Source: Betaproteobacteria bacterium
Lineage (GTDB): Bacteria; Pseudomonadota; Gammaproteobacteria; Burkholderiales; SG8-41
Direction: 5' to 3'
NCBI GenBank assembly: GCA_016177355.1
Contig: JACOVL010000082.1
Coordinates: 1 to 24,295, forward strand
Length of the DNA stretch: 24,295 nucleotides
In this document: positions 13,834 to 20,857 of the stretch, piece by piece
Position numbering within the stretch: the first letter of the stretch is position 1
Layout of the letters: each line of letters begins with the position of its first letter
The notes under the pieces: model-generated
Databases searched by the model: none
Told to the model about the DNA's origin: nothing
Seen by the model: the letters and a program-made list of their open reading frames with translations, nothing else
Made by a program: the position numbers and the translations under genes

Positions 13834-14223
13834 CTAGGTTTTCTCCTTCTCCGCGCTCTTGAGGTAAGCTTCGGCGTCGAGCAACGCGCCCATCTCGGCG
13901 GGCTGGTCGGGCCGGATGCGGAACAGCCATGCCGCGTACGGGTCCTGGTTGACACGTTCCGGCTTCTCCGCAACCTCGGAATTAGCGGCGATCACCTCGC
14001 CGGATACCGGCGCATGGATGTCGGAGGCCGCCTTCACCGATTCGATCACGGCGCACGCCTCGCCCTGCCTGACCCTGCGGCCGACCCCGGGCGGTTGCAC
14101 GAATACCACGTCGCCAAGCTGTTCCTGTGCGTGAAAGGTGATGCCCACCGTCACCGCGCCATCGGCTTCCAGCCGCGCCCACTCGTGGGTGCCGGCATAT
14201 TTCAGGTTGTCGGGCGCCGTCAT
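13834..14223 (-). CDS. gcvH: Glycine cleavage system H-like lipoyl protein
   Basis: Lipoyl carrier protein of 129 residues, full length for GcvH. LKYAGTHEWARLEADG opens the domain, GDVVFVQPP follows, and the lipoylated Lys is K64 in VIESVKAASDIHAPVSGE. VNQDPYAAWLFRI and LLDAEAYLK complete the family pattern. GcvH carries the aminomethyl group between GcvP and GcvT, and in some bacteria also relays lipoate to other enzymes. Neither gcvT nor gcvP is in the window; the gene sits in the aroQ-acc-prmA operon, 16 nt after the zinc-ribbon gene, with GGGAG upstream of ATG 14223. It could be a second, moonlighting H-like protein. Compared with Escherichia coli GcvH, Phe replaces Glu in the GITEHAQ motif. 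Confidence 0.9.
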   Translation of the reverse strand: MTAPDNLKYAGTHEWARLEADGAVTVGITFHAQEQLGDVVFVQPPGVGRRVRQGEACAVIESVKAASDIHAPVSGEVIAANSEVAEKPERVNQDPYAAWLFRIRPDQPAEMGALLDAEAYLKSAEKEKT

Positions 14224-14239
14224 GTCGCCGGGTCTCCCT

Positions 14240-15091
14240 TCATTGCGCGGGCGCGGGCAGCAGGTCGAGGCGGAAGCCGGCGGGGTTGAGATCGCCCGTG
14301 TCGAGGTCGAGGCGGACGGTGATTTCGGCGCTGGCGGGTATGCCGGACCGCGCATCCTTGCCGCGATCCAGATACTCCGTCGGCAGGAATATGCGCCGCG
14401 CCAGCGTGTGCTCCTTGGTGTTGGTGAGCACCAGATCGAGCGCAGGGTACGCGAGGGCGTAGCCGGCATGATTGCGCAGCGTCGCCGTGAGCTGGATCAC
14501 GGATGGCCGCGCCGGATCGTTCACCTGCAGGTCGGAGGCTTCGATGGCGATCAGCCTGGGTCTCTGCGGCAATGATACCGAGCACTGCAGCACATCGCAC
14601 AGTTGGACGAGATAGGGTTTCAGCGGGGGATATTGCGCGGCGAGATCGGCGCGGTAGAGATAGGCGGCCTGCCCCGCAAGCACGAACACCAGCAACGTGC
14701 TGCCCGCGGCCCACACGCGGGCGCCGCGGCTCCTCGCGCGCGCCTCTTCCAGGAACAGCTGGTCGTCGAGCGACAACTGTTCCGGCGCGGGACCAAAGTC
14801 TCTCTCGGCGTCCCGTGTCTCGACCGCTCGCGCTGGGATGGCCGGCTCCGGGACCGCCGCAGCCAGCGGCTCGACCGGCTCGAGCTTGAATGCCGGCGCC
14901 TCCCGCGCCGCGGCCGCTTGCGGCACCGATGCAGCCGGTGCCTGCTCCGGCGGAGCGAGGAGCGTCTGATACCCGTCGAATACGGTCGAACAGACGCCGC
15001 AGCGCACCTGCCCCTGGCGCGCCTGCAGCTGCTGCGCTGAGACCCGGAACAGCGTGCCGCAGGATGGGCATTGGGTCATCATGCCGCTCAT
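14240..15091 (-). CDS. MJ0042-type zinc-ribbon, DUF3426 membrane protein
   Basis: A 283-residue protein with an N-terminal zinc ribbon: CPSC near residues 7-10 and CGVC about 24 residues later, the MJ0042 family pattern. A disordered Ala/Pro/Glu-rich stretch follows. One transmembrane helix (VWAAGSTLLVFVLAGQAAYLY) leads to a periplasmic DUF3426 domain with the usual LRNHAGYALAYPALDLVLTN and FLPTEYLDRG blocks. The topology puts the zinc ribbon in the cytoplasm and DUF3426 outside. ATG 15091 has GAGG 8 nt upstream; a GTG at 15118 and ATGs at 15082 and 15079 are alternatives. The start overlaps nothing essential but lies 10 nt after the prmA stop. In betaproteobacteria this gene commonly follows prmA. 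Function is unknown. Confidence 0.88.
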   Translation of the reverse strand: MSGMMTQCPSCGTLFRVSAQQLQARQGQVRCGVCSTVFDGYQTLLAPPEQAPAASVPQAAAAREAPAFKLEPVEPLAAAVPEPAIPARAVETRDAERDFGPAPEQLSLDDQLFLEEARARSRGARVWAAGSTLLVFVLAGQAAYLYRADLAAQYPPLKPYLVQLCDVLQCSVSLPQRPRLIAIEASDLQVNDPARPSVIQLTATLRNHAGYALAYPALDLVLTNTKEHTLARRIFLPTEYLDRGKDARSGIPASAEITVRLDLDTGDLNPAGFRLDLLPAPAQ

Positions 15092-15101
15092 CGCCGCGGC
15101 C

Positions 15102-15989
15102 TCATCTGCGCACTCCACCCAGCAATACCCAGCCTTCGTCCTCCTCGCCGGCGCTCAGATCGAACCGCTCGCGGTATGCGGCGCTCACTTCCCCGACCTG
15201 CGCGGCGAGCAGGCCCGCCAATGCCAATCGTCCTCCCGGCGCGGTGAGTTGGGCAAGCAGCGGAGCGAGCACGATGAGCGGATGGGCAAGGATGTTGGCG
15301 ACCACGATCTGCGCTGGCTGCCGGATGGCTTCGGCGGCGGCGTGAAAAATTGCGTCCACCTGATTTTGCACAGCATTGCGGCGCGCCGCAAGCAGCGCCT
15401 GCTCGTCGATGTCCACTCCCACTGCGGCGGCCGCGCCGAGCTTCATCGCGGCGATGGCGAGTATGCCGGAGCCGCAGCCGTAATCGATCACCGATTCACC
15501 GCCGCGGATGGCGCGCTCGAGCCAGCGCAGGGCGAGGCGCGTGGTCGCATGGCTGCCGGTGCCGAAGGCAAGGCCGGGGTCGAGCAGGATGTTGACCGCC
15601 CGGGGATCGGGCGCGGGCGCCCAGCTCGGCACGATCCACAGCCGCGGCGATATCCTGACGGGCGCAAACTGGGATCGCGCCGCGCGCACCCAGTCCTGTT
15701 CTGCGACGCGCCGGACGTGGTGCGGCGGCAACTCGAGGCCTGCCTGCGCGCACGCGCCGGCAAGGAGCGCAGCGGGGTCCGCATCCCCCGCAACGAGCGC
15801 GCTCACCAGGCTGCGCCGCCAGACGGGCAGCGGCCCCGCTCCGGGTTCGGCGAACACCGCTTGTTCTCCAGCGCTACCGGCGTCGGCATCCGTCACGTCT
15901 ACGGAGAGCGCGCCGCCCGCCAGCAGGGCGTCGGTGACGGCCTCGACATCGGAAGCCGCCATCTCGAACGAGACGGAGAGCCAGGACAC
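15102..15989 (-). CDS. prmA: Ribosomal protein L11 methyltransferase
   Basis: SAM-dependent methyltransferase that methylates ribosomal protein L11. The 295 residues match PrmA. The N-terminal substrate-recognition domain (about 1-60) starts MSWLSVSFEM, and a linker contains EQDWVRAARSQFAPV. The catalytic domain has LDPGLAFGTGSHATTRL (136-152), SAM motif I VIDYGCGSGILAIAA (167-181), GVDIDEQAL and the NPPY-like motif VVANILAHPL. The start is GTG at 15989, with GAGG 4 nt upstream overlapping the accC stop region; the gap to accC is 6 nt. Position after accC is typical of betaproteobacteria and suggests co-regulation of lipid synthesis and ribosome modification. Confidence 0.96.
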   Translation of the reverse strand: MSWLSVSFEMAASDVEAVTDALLAGGALSVDVTDADAGSAGEQAVFAEPGAGPLPVWRRSLVSALVAGDADPAALLAGACAQAGLELPPHHVRRVAEQDWVRAARSQFAPVRISPRLWIVPSWAPAPDPRAVNILLDPGLAFGTGSHATTRLALRWLERAIRGGESVIDYGCGSGILAIAAMKLGAAAAVGVDIDEQALLAARRNAVQNQVDAIFHAAAEAIRQPAQIVVANILAHPLIVLAPLLAQLTAPGGRLALAGLLAAQVGEVSAAYRERFDLSAGEEDEGWVLLGGVRR

Positions 15990-15995
15990 GGCGCC

Positions 15996-17351
15996 TCACT
16001 CCTCCCGGGCGTATTTGGCGAGCTTTTCCTCGAGATAATGGATGCTGGCGCCGCCGCGCAGGAACGCGGCGTCCTGCAACAGTTCCTGGTGCAGGGGAAT
16101 GTTGGTCTTGATGCCCTCGATCACCGTTTCCGAGAGCGCGATGTTGAGCCGCGCGATCGCCTGCTCGCGAGTGTCGCCGTGGGCGAGGATCTTGCCGACC
16201 AGCGAATCGTAATGCGGCGGCACGAAATAGCCATTGTAGGCGTGCGAATCCACCCGGATGCCGGGGCCGCCGGGCATGTGGTACGACGTGATGCGGCCGG
16301 GTGAAGGCGTGAAGCGATACGGGTCTTCGGCATTGATGCGGCACTCGATGGCGTGCCCGCGGAATTGCACGTCGCGCTGTCGGATCCCCAGCTTCTCACC
16401 CGCCGCGACGCGTATCTGCAACTGCACGATGTCCATGCCGGTGATCATCTCCGTCACCGGATGCTCGACCTGCAGCCGCGTGTTGATTTCGATGAAGTAG
16501 AACTCGCCGTCCTCGTAGAGGAATTCGAAGGTGCCCGCCCCTTCGTAGCCGAGCTTGCGGCAGGCATCGGCACAGCGCTCGGCGACGCGCGTGCGGCCGC
16601 GCTCGCCGAGATGCGGCGCTGGCGCCTCCTCGATCACCTTCTGGTGCCGCCGCTGCATCGAGCAGTCGCGCTCGCCCAGATGGATCGCGTTGCGGAACTT
16701 GTCGGCGAGCACCTGGAACTCGATGTGGCGCGGGTCTTCCAGGAATTTCTCCATGTAAAGAACGGGATTGCCGAACGAGGCCTGAGCCTCCGCCCGCGTG
16801 ATCTGGACCGCCGTCGGCAGCGCCGCCTCGGTATGCACCACGCGCATGCCGCGGCCGCCGCCGCCGCCCGCCGCCTTGATGATCACGGGGTAACCGATCG
16901 AGCGCGCGATCTTCGCCACTTCGCCCGGCTCCTGCGGTAGCGCCTCGTCCACGCCCGGCACTACCTGCAGCCCCGCCTTCTTCATCGCGTTCTTGGCGCT
17001 CACCTTGTCGCCCAGCAGGCGGATGGTTTCGGCCTTCGGGCCGATGAACGAGAAGCCGCTCTGCTCGACGCGCTCGGCGAAATCGGCGTTCTCCGCAAGG
17101 AAGCCCCAGCCGGGGTGTATCGCCTCGGCGTCCGTCACCTCGGCGGCGCTGATGATGGCGGGGATGTTGAGGTAGCTCTGGGCCGAAGGCGGCGGGCCGA
17201 TGCACACCGATTCGTCGGCGAGCTTGACGTACTTCGCGTCGCGGTCCGCCTCCGAATGCACCACCACGGTCTTGATGCCGAGTTCGCGGCATGCGCGCTG
17301 GATGCGCAGGGCCACTTCGCCGCGGTTGGCGATGAGTATCTTCTCGAACAT
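15996..17351 (-). CDS. accC: Acetyl-CoA carboxylase, biotin carboxylase subunit
   Basis: ATP-dependent biotin carboxylase of 451 residues, first half-reaction of fatty-acid synthesis. It opens with MFEKILIANRGEVALRI, then HPGWGFLAENADFAE. The ATP-grasp Gly-rich loop is KAAGGGGGRGMRVV, followed by ERDCSMQRRHQKVIEEAP. The metal/bicarbonate region is FIEINTRLQVEHPVTE; Ile replaces the more usual Met of EMNTR. There is no fused biotinyl domain, so it is the two-part AccC type and not a methylcrotonyl-CoA carboxylase alpha subunit. ATG 17351 lies 15 nt after the accB stop. Confidence 0.97.
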   Translation of the reverse strand: MFEKILIANRGEVALRIQRACRELGIKTVVVHSEADRDAKYVKLADESVCIGPPPSAQSYLNIPAIISAAEVTDAEAIHPGWGFLAENADFAERVEQSGFSFIGPKAETIRLLGDKVSAKNAMKKAGLQVVPGVDEALPQEPGEVAKIARSIGYPVIIKAAGGGGGRGMRVVHTEAALPTAVQITRAEAQASFGNPVLYMEKFLEDPRHIEFQVLADKFRNAIHLGERDCSMQRRHQKVIEEAPAPHLGERGRTRVAERCADACRKLGYEGAGTFEFLYEDGEFYFIEINTRLQVEHPVTEMITGMDIVQLQIRVAAGEKLGIRQRDVQFRGHAIECRINAEDPYRFTPSPGRITSYHMPGGPGIRVDSHAYNGYFVPPHYDSLVGKILAHGDTREQAIARLNIALSETVIEGIKTNIPLHQELLQDAAFLRGGASIHYLEEKLAKYAREE

Positions 17352-17366
17352 CTGGGGAACCGGTGG

Positions 17367-17825
17367 CTATCCGAGTATGAACAGCGGCTCGCCGTATTCG
17401 ACGGGCTGGCCGTTTTCCGCCAGTATGGTCTTCACCACGCCGTCGCGGTCGGCCTCGATCTCATTCAGGAGCTTCATCGCCTCGATGATGCACAGGGTGT
17501 CGCCCGCCTTGACCGCCTGGCCCGCCTCGACGAACGGTTTCGCCCCGGGGGCGGAAGACCGGTAGAACGTGCCGACCATGGGCGAGCGGATGACATGCCC
17601 TTCGGGCAGCGCCGCCTCTCCCTCCGCGGCCAGGGCGGACGCTCCCGGCGCGGCCGGAATCGCGCCTGGCGGGAGGGATGCCATCTGGGTGGCGGGCATT
17701 GCATGGGTAGCCGCGGTGCCGCCGCGGCAGATGCGTACTTTCTCCTCGCCTTCGGTGATCTCGAGTTCCGCGATGCCCGATTGCTGCACGAGGTCGATCA
17801 GCGTCTTGAGCTTGCGCAAGTCCAC
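17367..17825 (-). CDS. accB: Biotin carboxyl carrier protein of acetyl-CoA carboxylase
   Basis: Carrier of the biotin cofactor, 152 residues. The N-terminal MDLRKLKTLIDLVQQSGIAE segment, read in parts, binds AccC. A Pro/Ala-rich linker (about 40-75) follows. The C-terminal biotinyl domain begins IRSPMVGTFYRS; the biotinylated Lys is K118 in EAMKLLNEI, where Leu replaces the commoner Met after Lys-Leu. The thumb-containing PGAKPFVEAGQ marks it as an acetyl-CoA carboxylase BCCP and not a generic biotinyl domain. The start is GTG at 17825, 2 nt after the aroQ stop, so translation is probably coupled. Confidence 0.97.
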   Translation of the reverse strand: MDLRKLKTLIDLVQQSGIAELEITEGEEKVRICRGGTAATHAMPATQMASLPPGAIPAAPGASALAAEGEAALPEGHVIRSPMVGTFYRSSAPGAKPFVEAGQAVKAGDTLCIIEAMKLLNEIEADRDGVVKTILAENGQPVEYGEPLFILG

Positions 17826-17827
17826 GG

Positions 17828-18280
17828 CTACTTTTTCCCGGGGTACTGCAGGGCGAATTCCAGGGCGAGCTCGTAGCCCCTGGCGCCGAGCCCGCTCACG
17901 ATGCCGACCGCGATATCGGTGAAATAGGACTCGCGGCGGAAGGATTCGCGCGCAAATACGTTGGAGAGGTGTACTTCGACGAACGGGATGCCTACCGCCG
18001 CTAGCGCATCCCGCATCGCCACGCTGGTATGGGTATAGGCCGCCGGGTTGATGATGATGAAGCCCACCCCCTCCTCGCGCGCCTGCTGGATGCGTCCCAC
18101 CAGTTCGGCTTCGGAGTTGCTTTGATAGGTTTCGAGCCGCACCCGTTTTTCGCGGGCGCGCTTGGCGAGCCGGGTATTGATGGCCTTCAGCGTGTCCTTG
18201 CCATAGAACCGGGATTCCCGGGTCCCGAGCAGGTTGAGGTTGGGACCGTTGATGACGAGTATGTGTCGGGGGCCGGCCAT
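17828..18280 (-). CDS. aroQ: 3-dehydroquinate dehydratase, type II
   Basis: Type II dehydroquinase of the shikimate pathway, a dodecameric cytosolic enzyme. It has 150 residues, as expected. ILVINGPNLNLLGTRE contains the substrate-binding Asn. The catalytic Tyr is Y26 in RFYGKDT, where Phe precedes it in place of the usual Val or Ile. INPAAYTHTSVAMRDAL and FVEVHLSNVFARESFR (catalytic His and Arg) follow. ATG 18280 was chosen because homologues begin just before ILVINGPN; a TTG start at 18307 is possible but would consume the predicted -10 box. It is the first gene of the long operon on this strand. Confidence 0.96.
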   Translation of the reverse strand: MAGPRHILVINGPNLNLLGTRESRFYGKDTLKAINTRLAKRAREKRVRLETYQSNSEAELVGRIQQAREEGVGFIIINPAAYTHTSVAMRDALAAVGIPFVEVHLSNVFARESFRRESYFTDIAVGIVSGLGARGYELALEFALQYPGKK

Positions 18281-18305
18281 GCTTGAATGACTGAACGGAG
18301 CCGGC

Positions 18306-18335
18306 AAGTTACCGCGAGTTAGCGTATTTTGTCCA
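18306..18335 (-). promoter_or_regulatory. Possible promoter for the aroQ-acc operon
   Basis: On the reverse strand TGGACA (18330-18335, five of six bases of the -35 consensus) is followed after 18 nt by TAACTT (18306-18311, a poor -10). It lies in the AT-rich 131-nt gap upstream of aroQ, an obvious place for the operon promoter. Other pairings in the same stretch are equally possible. Confidence 0.3.
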
Positions 18336-18411
18336 GTAATTTGGCGAAATTGACCGCAATATAGATGAAAATCCCTGAAGAATCAGTGCCATTCCGGGCC
18401 CCGCCACAGGG

Positions 18412-18611
18412 CTAAAACAGGGGGCGGATAAGGCTATCCAACCGGGCCTCTTTGAGCCCGCCAAGCTCGCGGCTGACCAGGTTGCCCGCGCGATCCAGCA
18501 CTAGCCGGCGGCATCATCGCCGCCACGCAGCCCGAGATGCAGGCCGTAGCCGGCAGCGCCGGAAACGACCGCCACCACGGCTAACCAGGCAGCGGCATGC
18601 CGCTTGTTCAC
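18412..18611 (-). pseudogene. TlpA/ResA-like thioredoxin, internally deleted remnant
   Basis: A GTG at 18611, overlapping the dsbD stop as GTGA, opens a 36-codon frame beginning VNKRHAAAWLAVVAVVSGAA. This is a typical TlpA signal anchor, and it stops at TAG 18501-18503. Immediately after, in another frame, comes VLDRAGNLVSRELGG and then LKEARLDSLIRPLF with a TAG at 18412-18414. That matches the C-terminal end of TlpA-family thioredoxins (strand with VLDR..G, then a short helix). The whole thioredoxin core, including the CxxC motif, is missing: about 200 nt remain where roughly 500 would be expected. A TlpA gene next to dsbD would receive electrons from DsbD. The family call rests on short fragments plus context. 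Confidence 0.7.
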
Positions 18612-20398
18612 CGGAAATTCAATGCCTGGTCGAGCACCCGCGCGAACTTGTCAGCGGACTGGAAGCCGATCACGCGCAAGCCCTGGATCTCGCGCCCGCT
18701 ACGGTCGAAGAAGATGATGCCCGGGGGGCCGAACAGACGGAAGCGCTTGAGCAGCGCGACATGCCCGGCATTGTTGGCGGTCACGTCGGCCTGGAGCAGC
18801 GTCATCTCGTTAAGCCGCGCCCGTACCTGCTCGTCCCGGAAGGTGTAGCGTTCCATCTCCTTGCACGAAACGCACCAGTCGGCATAGAAATCCAGCATTA
18901 CCGGGCGTCCCGCTGCCGCCTGGATGCGGGCGTCAAGCTCGACCGAGCTGTTGACCCTTTGGAATGGCGTTTCGGACGAATCGTTCTCGGCAGTCGTGAC
19001 GCGCAGGCCCGAGAGCGGCTGCAGGATGTCGCGGCCCCCGGCAAACGCGCCGATCAGGTACGCCACGCCTGCGACCAGCGCGACGATGCCCACGCCCTTG
19101 CTGAATTTCTGAAAGCCGTGGGCATTGGCGGGCAACGGGTCGATCGCGCGCAAATGGACCGCGGTGAAGATGAGCAGCGCCGCCCATGCCCCCATCTGGA
19201 CCGGGAGCGAAACGAAAGGGGATACCAGGTAGATTGCCACGCCGAGCAGCAGGACGCCGAAGAAGCGTTTCACCGTCTCCATCCACGGGCCGGCCTTGGG
19301 CATGAAGGCTCCCGCCGACGCACCGACGACGAGCAGCGGGACGCCCATGCCCAGCGCCAGCGCGAACAGCGCCGCCCCCCCCAGCACCACGTCACGGCTC
19401 TGGCTGATGTAGAGCAGCGCCCCGGCGAGCGGCGCCGCCATGCACGGCCCGACGATCAGCGCGGAGAGCGCGCCCATCGCAAACACGCCCGCTGCATGGC
19501 CGCCGCGCACGTGATTGCTGGCGTCCGCGATCCGGCTCTGCAGGGCTACCGGCAGTTGCAGCTCGTAGACCCCGAACATCGCCAGCGCGAGCGCCACGAA
19601 AACCGCCGCGAAGGCGCCCACCACCCACGGGCTCTGCAGCGCGGCCGCCAGCAGCGCGCCCGAGAGTCCGGCTGCCACCCCCGCGGCCGCATAGGTGATC
19701 GCCATGCCAAGCACATAGGCGGCCGCAAGGAGAAAACCCTTGGTCTTGGTGACGTGCTGCCCGCCGCCGACGATGACGCCCGACAGAATCGGCACCATCG
19801 GCAGCACGCACGGGGTGAACGAGAGCAGCAGGCCTGCCCCGAAGAAAAACGCCACCACCAGCCAGAAACCGCCCTCGAACACCCGCGCGATGCGCGTGTC
19901 ATCCGCCCCCGACGGCCCTTGCGCCAGACCGAACAGCTGCCCGAGCGACGCATCGCCCTGCGTCGCGCCCGCGGCAAGCGCGGCGAGTTTCAACTCGGCT
20001 TTCTGCTCCTGCGGCACGTAGCACACGCCGATGTCGGCGCAGCCCTGGGAGACCGCCGTCAACAGGATCGCCGGCGCCGCCGATCCATCGATCTCGAACG
20101 GCAAGACGATCCGCAGGTCGCCACGGTAGGTCTCGACTTCGCCGAAGAATTCGTCGCGCTTCAATTTCCCGGGCGGCAATTGCGGCGCACCGAGCTTCAC
20201 GTCCGCGGGCGCGGCGGTAAAGCGGAACTTGTGGCGGTACATGTAGTAGCCGGGCGCGACCTGGTAGCTCACCTCGATCGAGCGCGCGTCTTTGAGGCGC
20301 GCCGCGAACCGGAACGCCTTCTCCGGCTCGAGCAGCTCGGGCTCGGCGCCGTGCGCGAACGCGGATACGAGCAACAGGAATGCCAGCAGCAAACGCAT
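18608..20398 (-). CDS. dsbD: Thiol:disulfide interchange protein DsbD
   Basis: Inner-membrane reductase that passes electrons from cytoplasmic thioredoxin to periplasmic thiol proteins. It has 596 residues in three domains. After a signal peptide (MRLLLAFLLLVSAFAHGA) the periplasmic alpha domain carries C120 and C126 (QGCADIGVCY). The membrane domain has C197 in LSFTPCVLP and C319 in VGPCMAAPLAG, within eight hydrophobic segments. The C-terminal thioredoxin domain has C509 and C512 in YADWCVSCKE. All six catalytic Cys are present. ATG 20398 is 13 nt after the cutA stop; the longer frame overlaps cutA and is rejected. cutA-dsbD adjacency is common in Proteobacteria. The downstream TlpA partner gene is broken. 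Confidence 0.96.
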   Translation of the reverse strand: MRLLLAFLLLVSAFAHGAEPELLEPEKAFRFAARLKDARSIEVSYQVAPGYYMYRHKFRFTAAPADVKLGAPQLPPGKLKRDEFFGEVETYRGDLRIVLPFEIDGSAAPAILLTAVSQGCADIGVCYVPQEQKAELKLAALAAGATQGDASLGQLFGLAQGPSGADDTRIARVFEGGFWLVVAFFFGAGLLLSFTPCVLPMVPILSGVIVGGGQHVTKTKGFLLAAAYVLGMAITYAAAGVAAGLSGALLAAALQSPWVVGAFAAVFVALALAMFGVYELQLPVALQSRIADASNHVRGGHAAGVFAMGALSALIVGPCMAAPLAGALLYISQSRDVVLGGAALFALALGMGVPLLVVGASAGAFMPKAGPWMETVKRFFGVLLLGVAIYLVSPFVSLPVQMGAWAALLIFTAVHLRAIDPLPANAHGFQKFSKGVGIVALVAGVAYLIGAFAGGRDILQPLSGLRVTTAENDSSETPFQRVNSSVELDARIQAAAGRPVMLDFYADWCVSCKEMERYTFRDEQVRARLNEMTLLQADVTANNAGHVALLKRFRLFGPPGIIFFDRSGREIQGLRVIGFQSADKFARVLDQALNFR

Positions 20399-20411
20399 GG
20401 TGGGTCGTGGG

Positions 20412-20741
20412 CTAGCCGATGGAAATGGTGGTCTCGCCGGCCACCCATTCCAGGTACTCGCCGAGACCGTGCGCCACTGGGACAGCGATGATCTCCGGAA
20501 GTTCATAGGGATGGAGCTCGGCGATCGCGGCTTCCACCTCGGCGTAGAGCGCGGCGCGCGTCTTGATCAGGACCGGCACTTCCGTGGCATTCTCGACGCC
20601 GCCCTTCCAGCGGTAGACCGAAGTGCAATCCGCCAGTACGTTCACGCACGCGGCGAGCCGGCGCGCGACGAGCGCCCGGGCGAGTTTCAATGCCGCAGCG
20701 CGCTCGGGCAGGTTGGTCAGCACGACCAGCACGTCATCCAT
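20412..20741 (-). CDS. cutA: CutA divalent-cation tolerance protein
   Basis: Small trimeric cytosolic protein of 109 residues, PII-like in fold. It starts MDDVLVVLTNLPERAAALKL, read in parts, then ARRLAACVNVLADCTSVYRWKG in which the conserved ACVN and SVYRWKG are family signatures. EVPVLIKTRAALY, LHPYELPEIIAVPV and GLGEYLEWV complete the pattern. ATG 20741 has GGAG 7 nt upstream; the longer frame upstream is rejected. CutA was first linked to copper tolerance in Escherichia coli, though part of that effect was traced to neighbouring dsbD, so its own role remains unclear. It precedes dsbD by 13 nt. Confidence 0.95.
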   Translation of the reverse strand: MDDVLVVLTNLPERAAALKLARALVARRLAACVNVLADCTSVYRWKGGVENATEVPVLIKTRAALYAEVEAAIAELHPYELPEIIAVPVAHGLGEYLEWVAGETTISIG

Positions 20742-20807
20742 GCACGCTCTCCGTGAACCTGCCGCCGTGATAGACTTCCGCCCCGCTCCAGTACCACCAT
20801 GCATGAG

Positions 20808-20813
20808 ATTTTA
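20808..20813 (-). promoter_or_regulatory. Possible -10 box for cutA-dsbD
   Basis: TAAAAT on the reverse strand, five of six bases of the consensus, lies about 65 nt upstream of the cutA ATG in the 116-nt divergent gap. I find no matching -35 hexamer at 16-18 nt, where the sequence is a GC-rich hairpin. Confidence 0.3.
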
Positions 20814-20821
20814 GCCTAACC

Positions 20822-20847
20822 GCGCCGCCACACCGGCGGGGCGGCGC
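20822..20847. promoter_or_regulatory. Strong hairpin just upstream of the reductase start
   Basis: GCGCCGCC (20822-20829) and GGCGGCGC (20840-20847) are perfect 8-bp inverted repeats with a 10-nt loop. The hairpin ends 10 nt before the ATG at 20858, so in the reductase mRNA it would abut or mask the ribosome-binding region. It could also be a DNA site or a relic of a terminator. Confidence 0.5.
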
Positions 20848-20857
20848 TATCGGACCC

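Noticed and set aside
15996..17825. AccC/AccB as the missing methylcrotonyl-CoA carboxylase alpha subunit
   Set aside because: They are separate short proteins in the standard accBC order with prmA and aroQ. A methylcrotonyl-CoA alpha subunit is a fused protein of about 650 residues or more.
18452..20491. 679-codon open frame on the + strand antisense to dsbD
   Set aside because: Its protein is Arg/His/Gln/Asp-rich with no domain, as expected from the complement of GC-rich coding DNA. The DsbD frame has every catalytic Cys.
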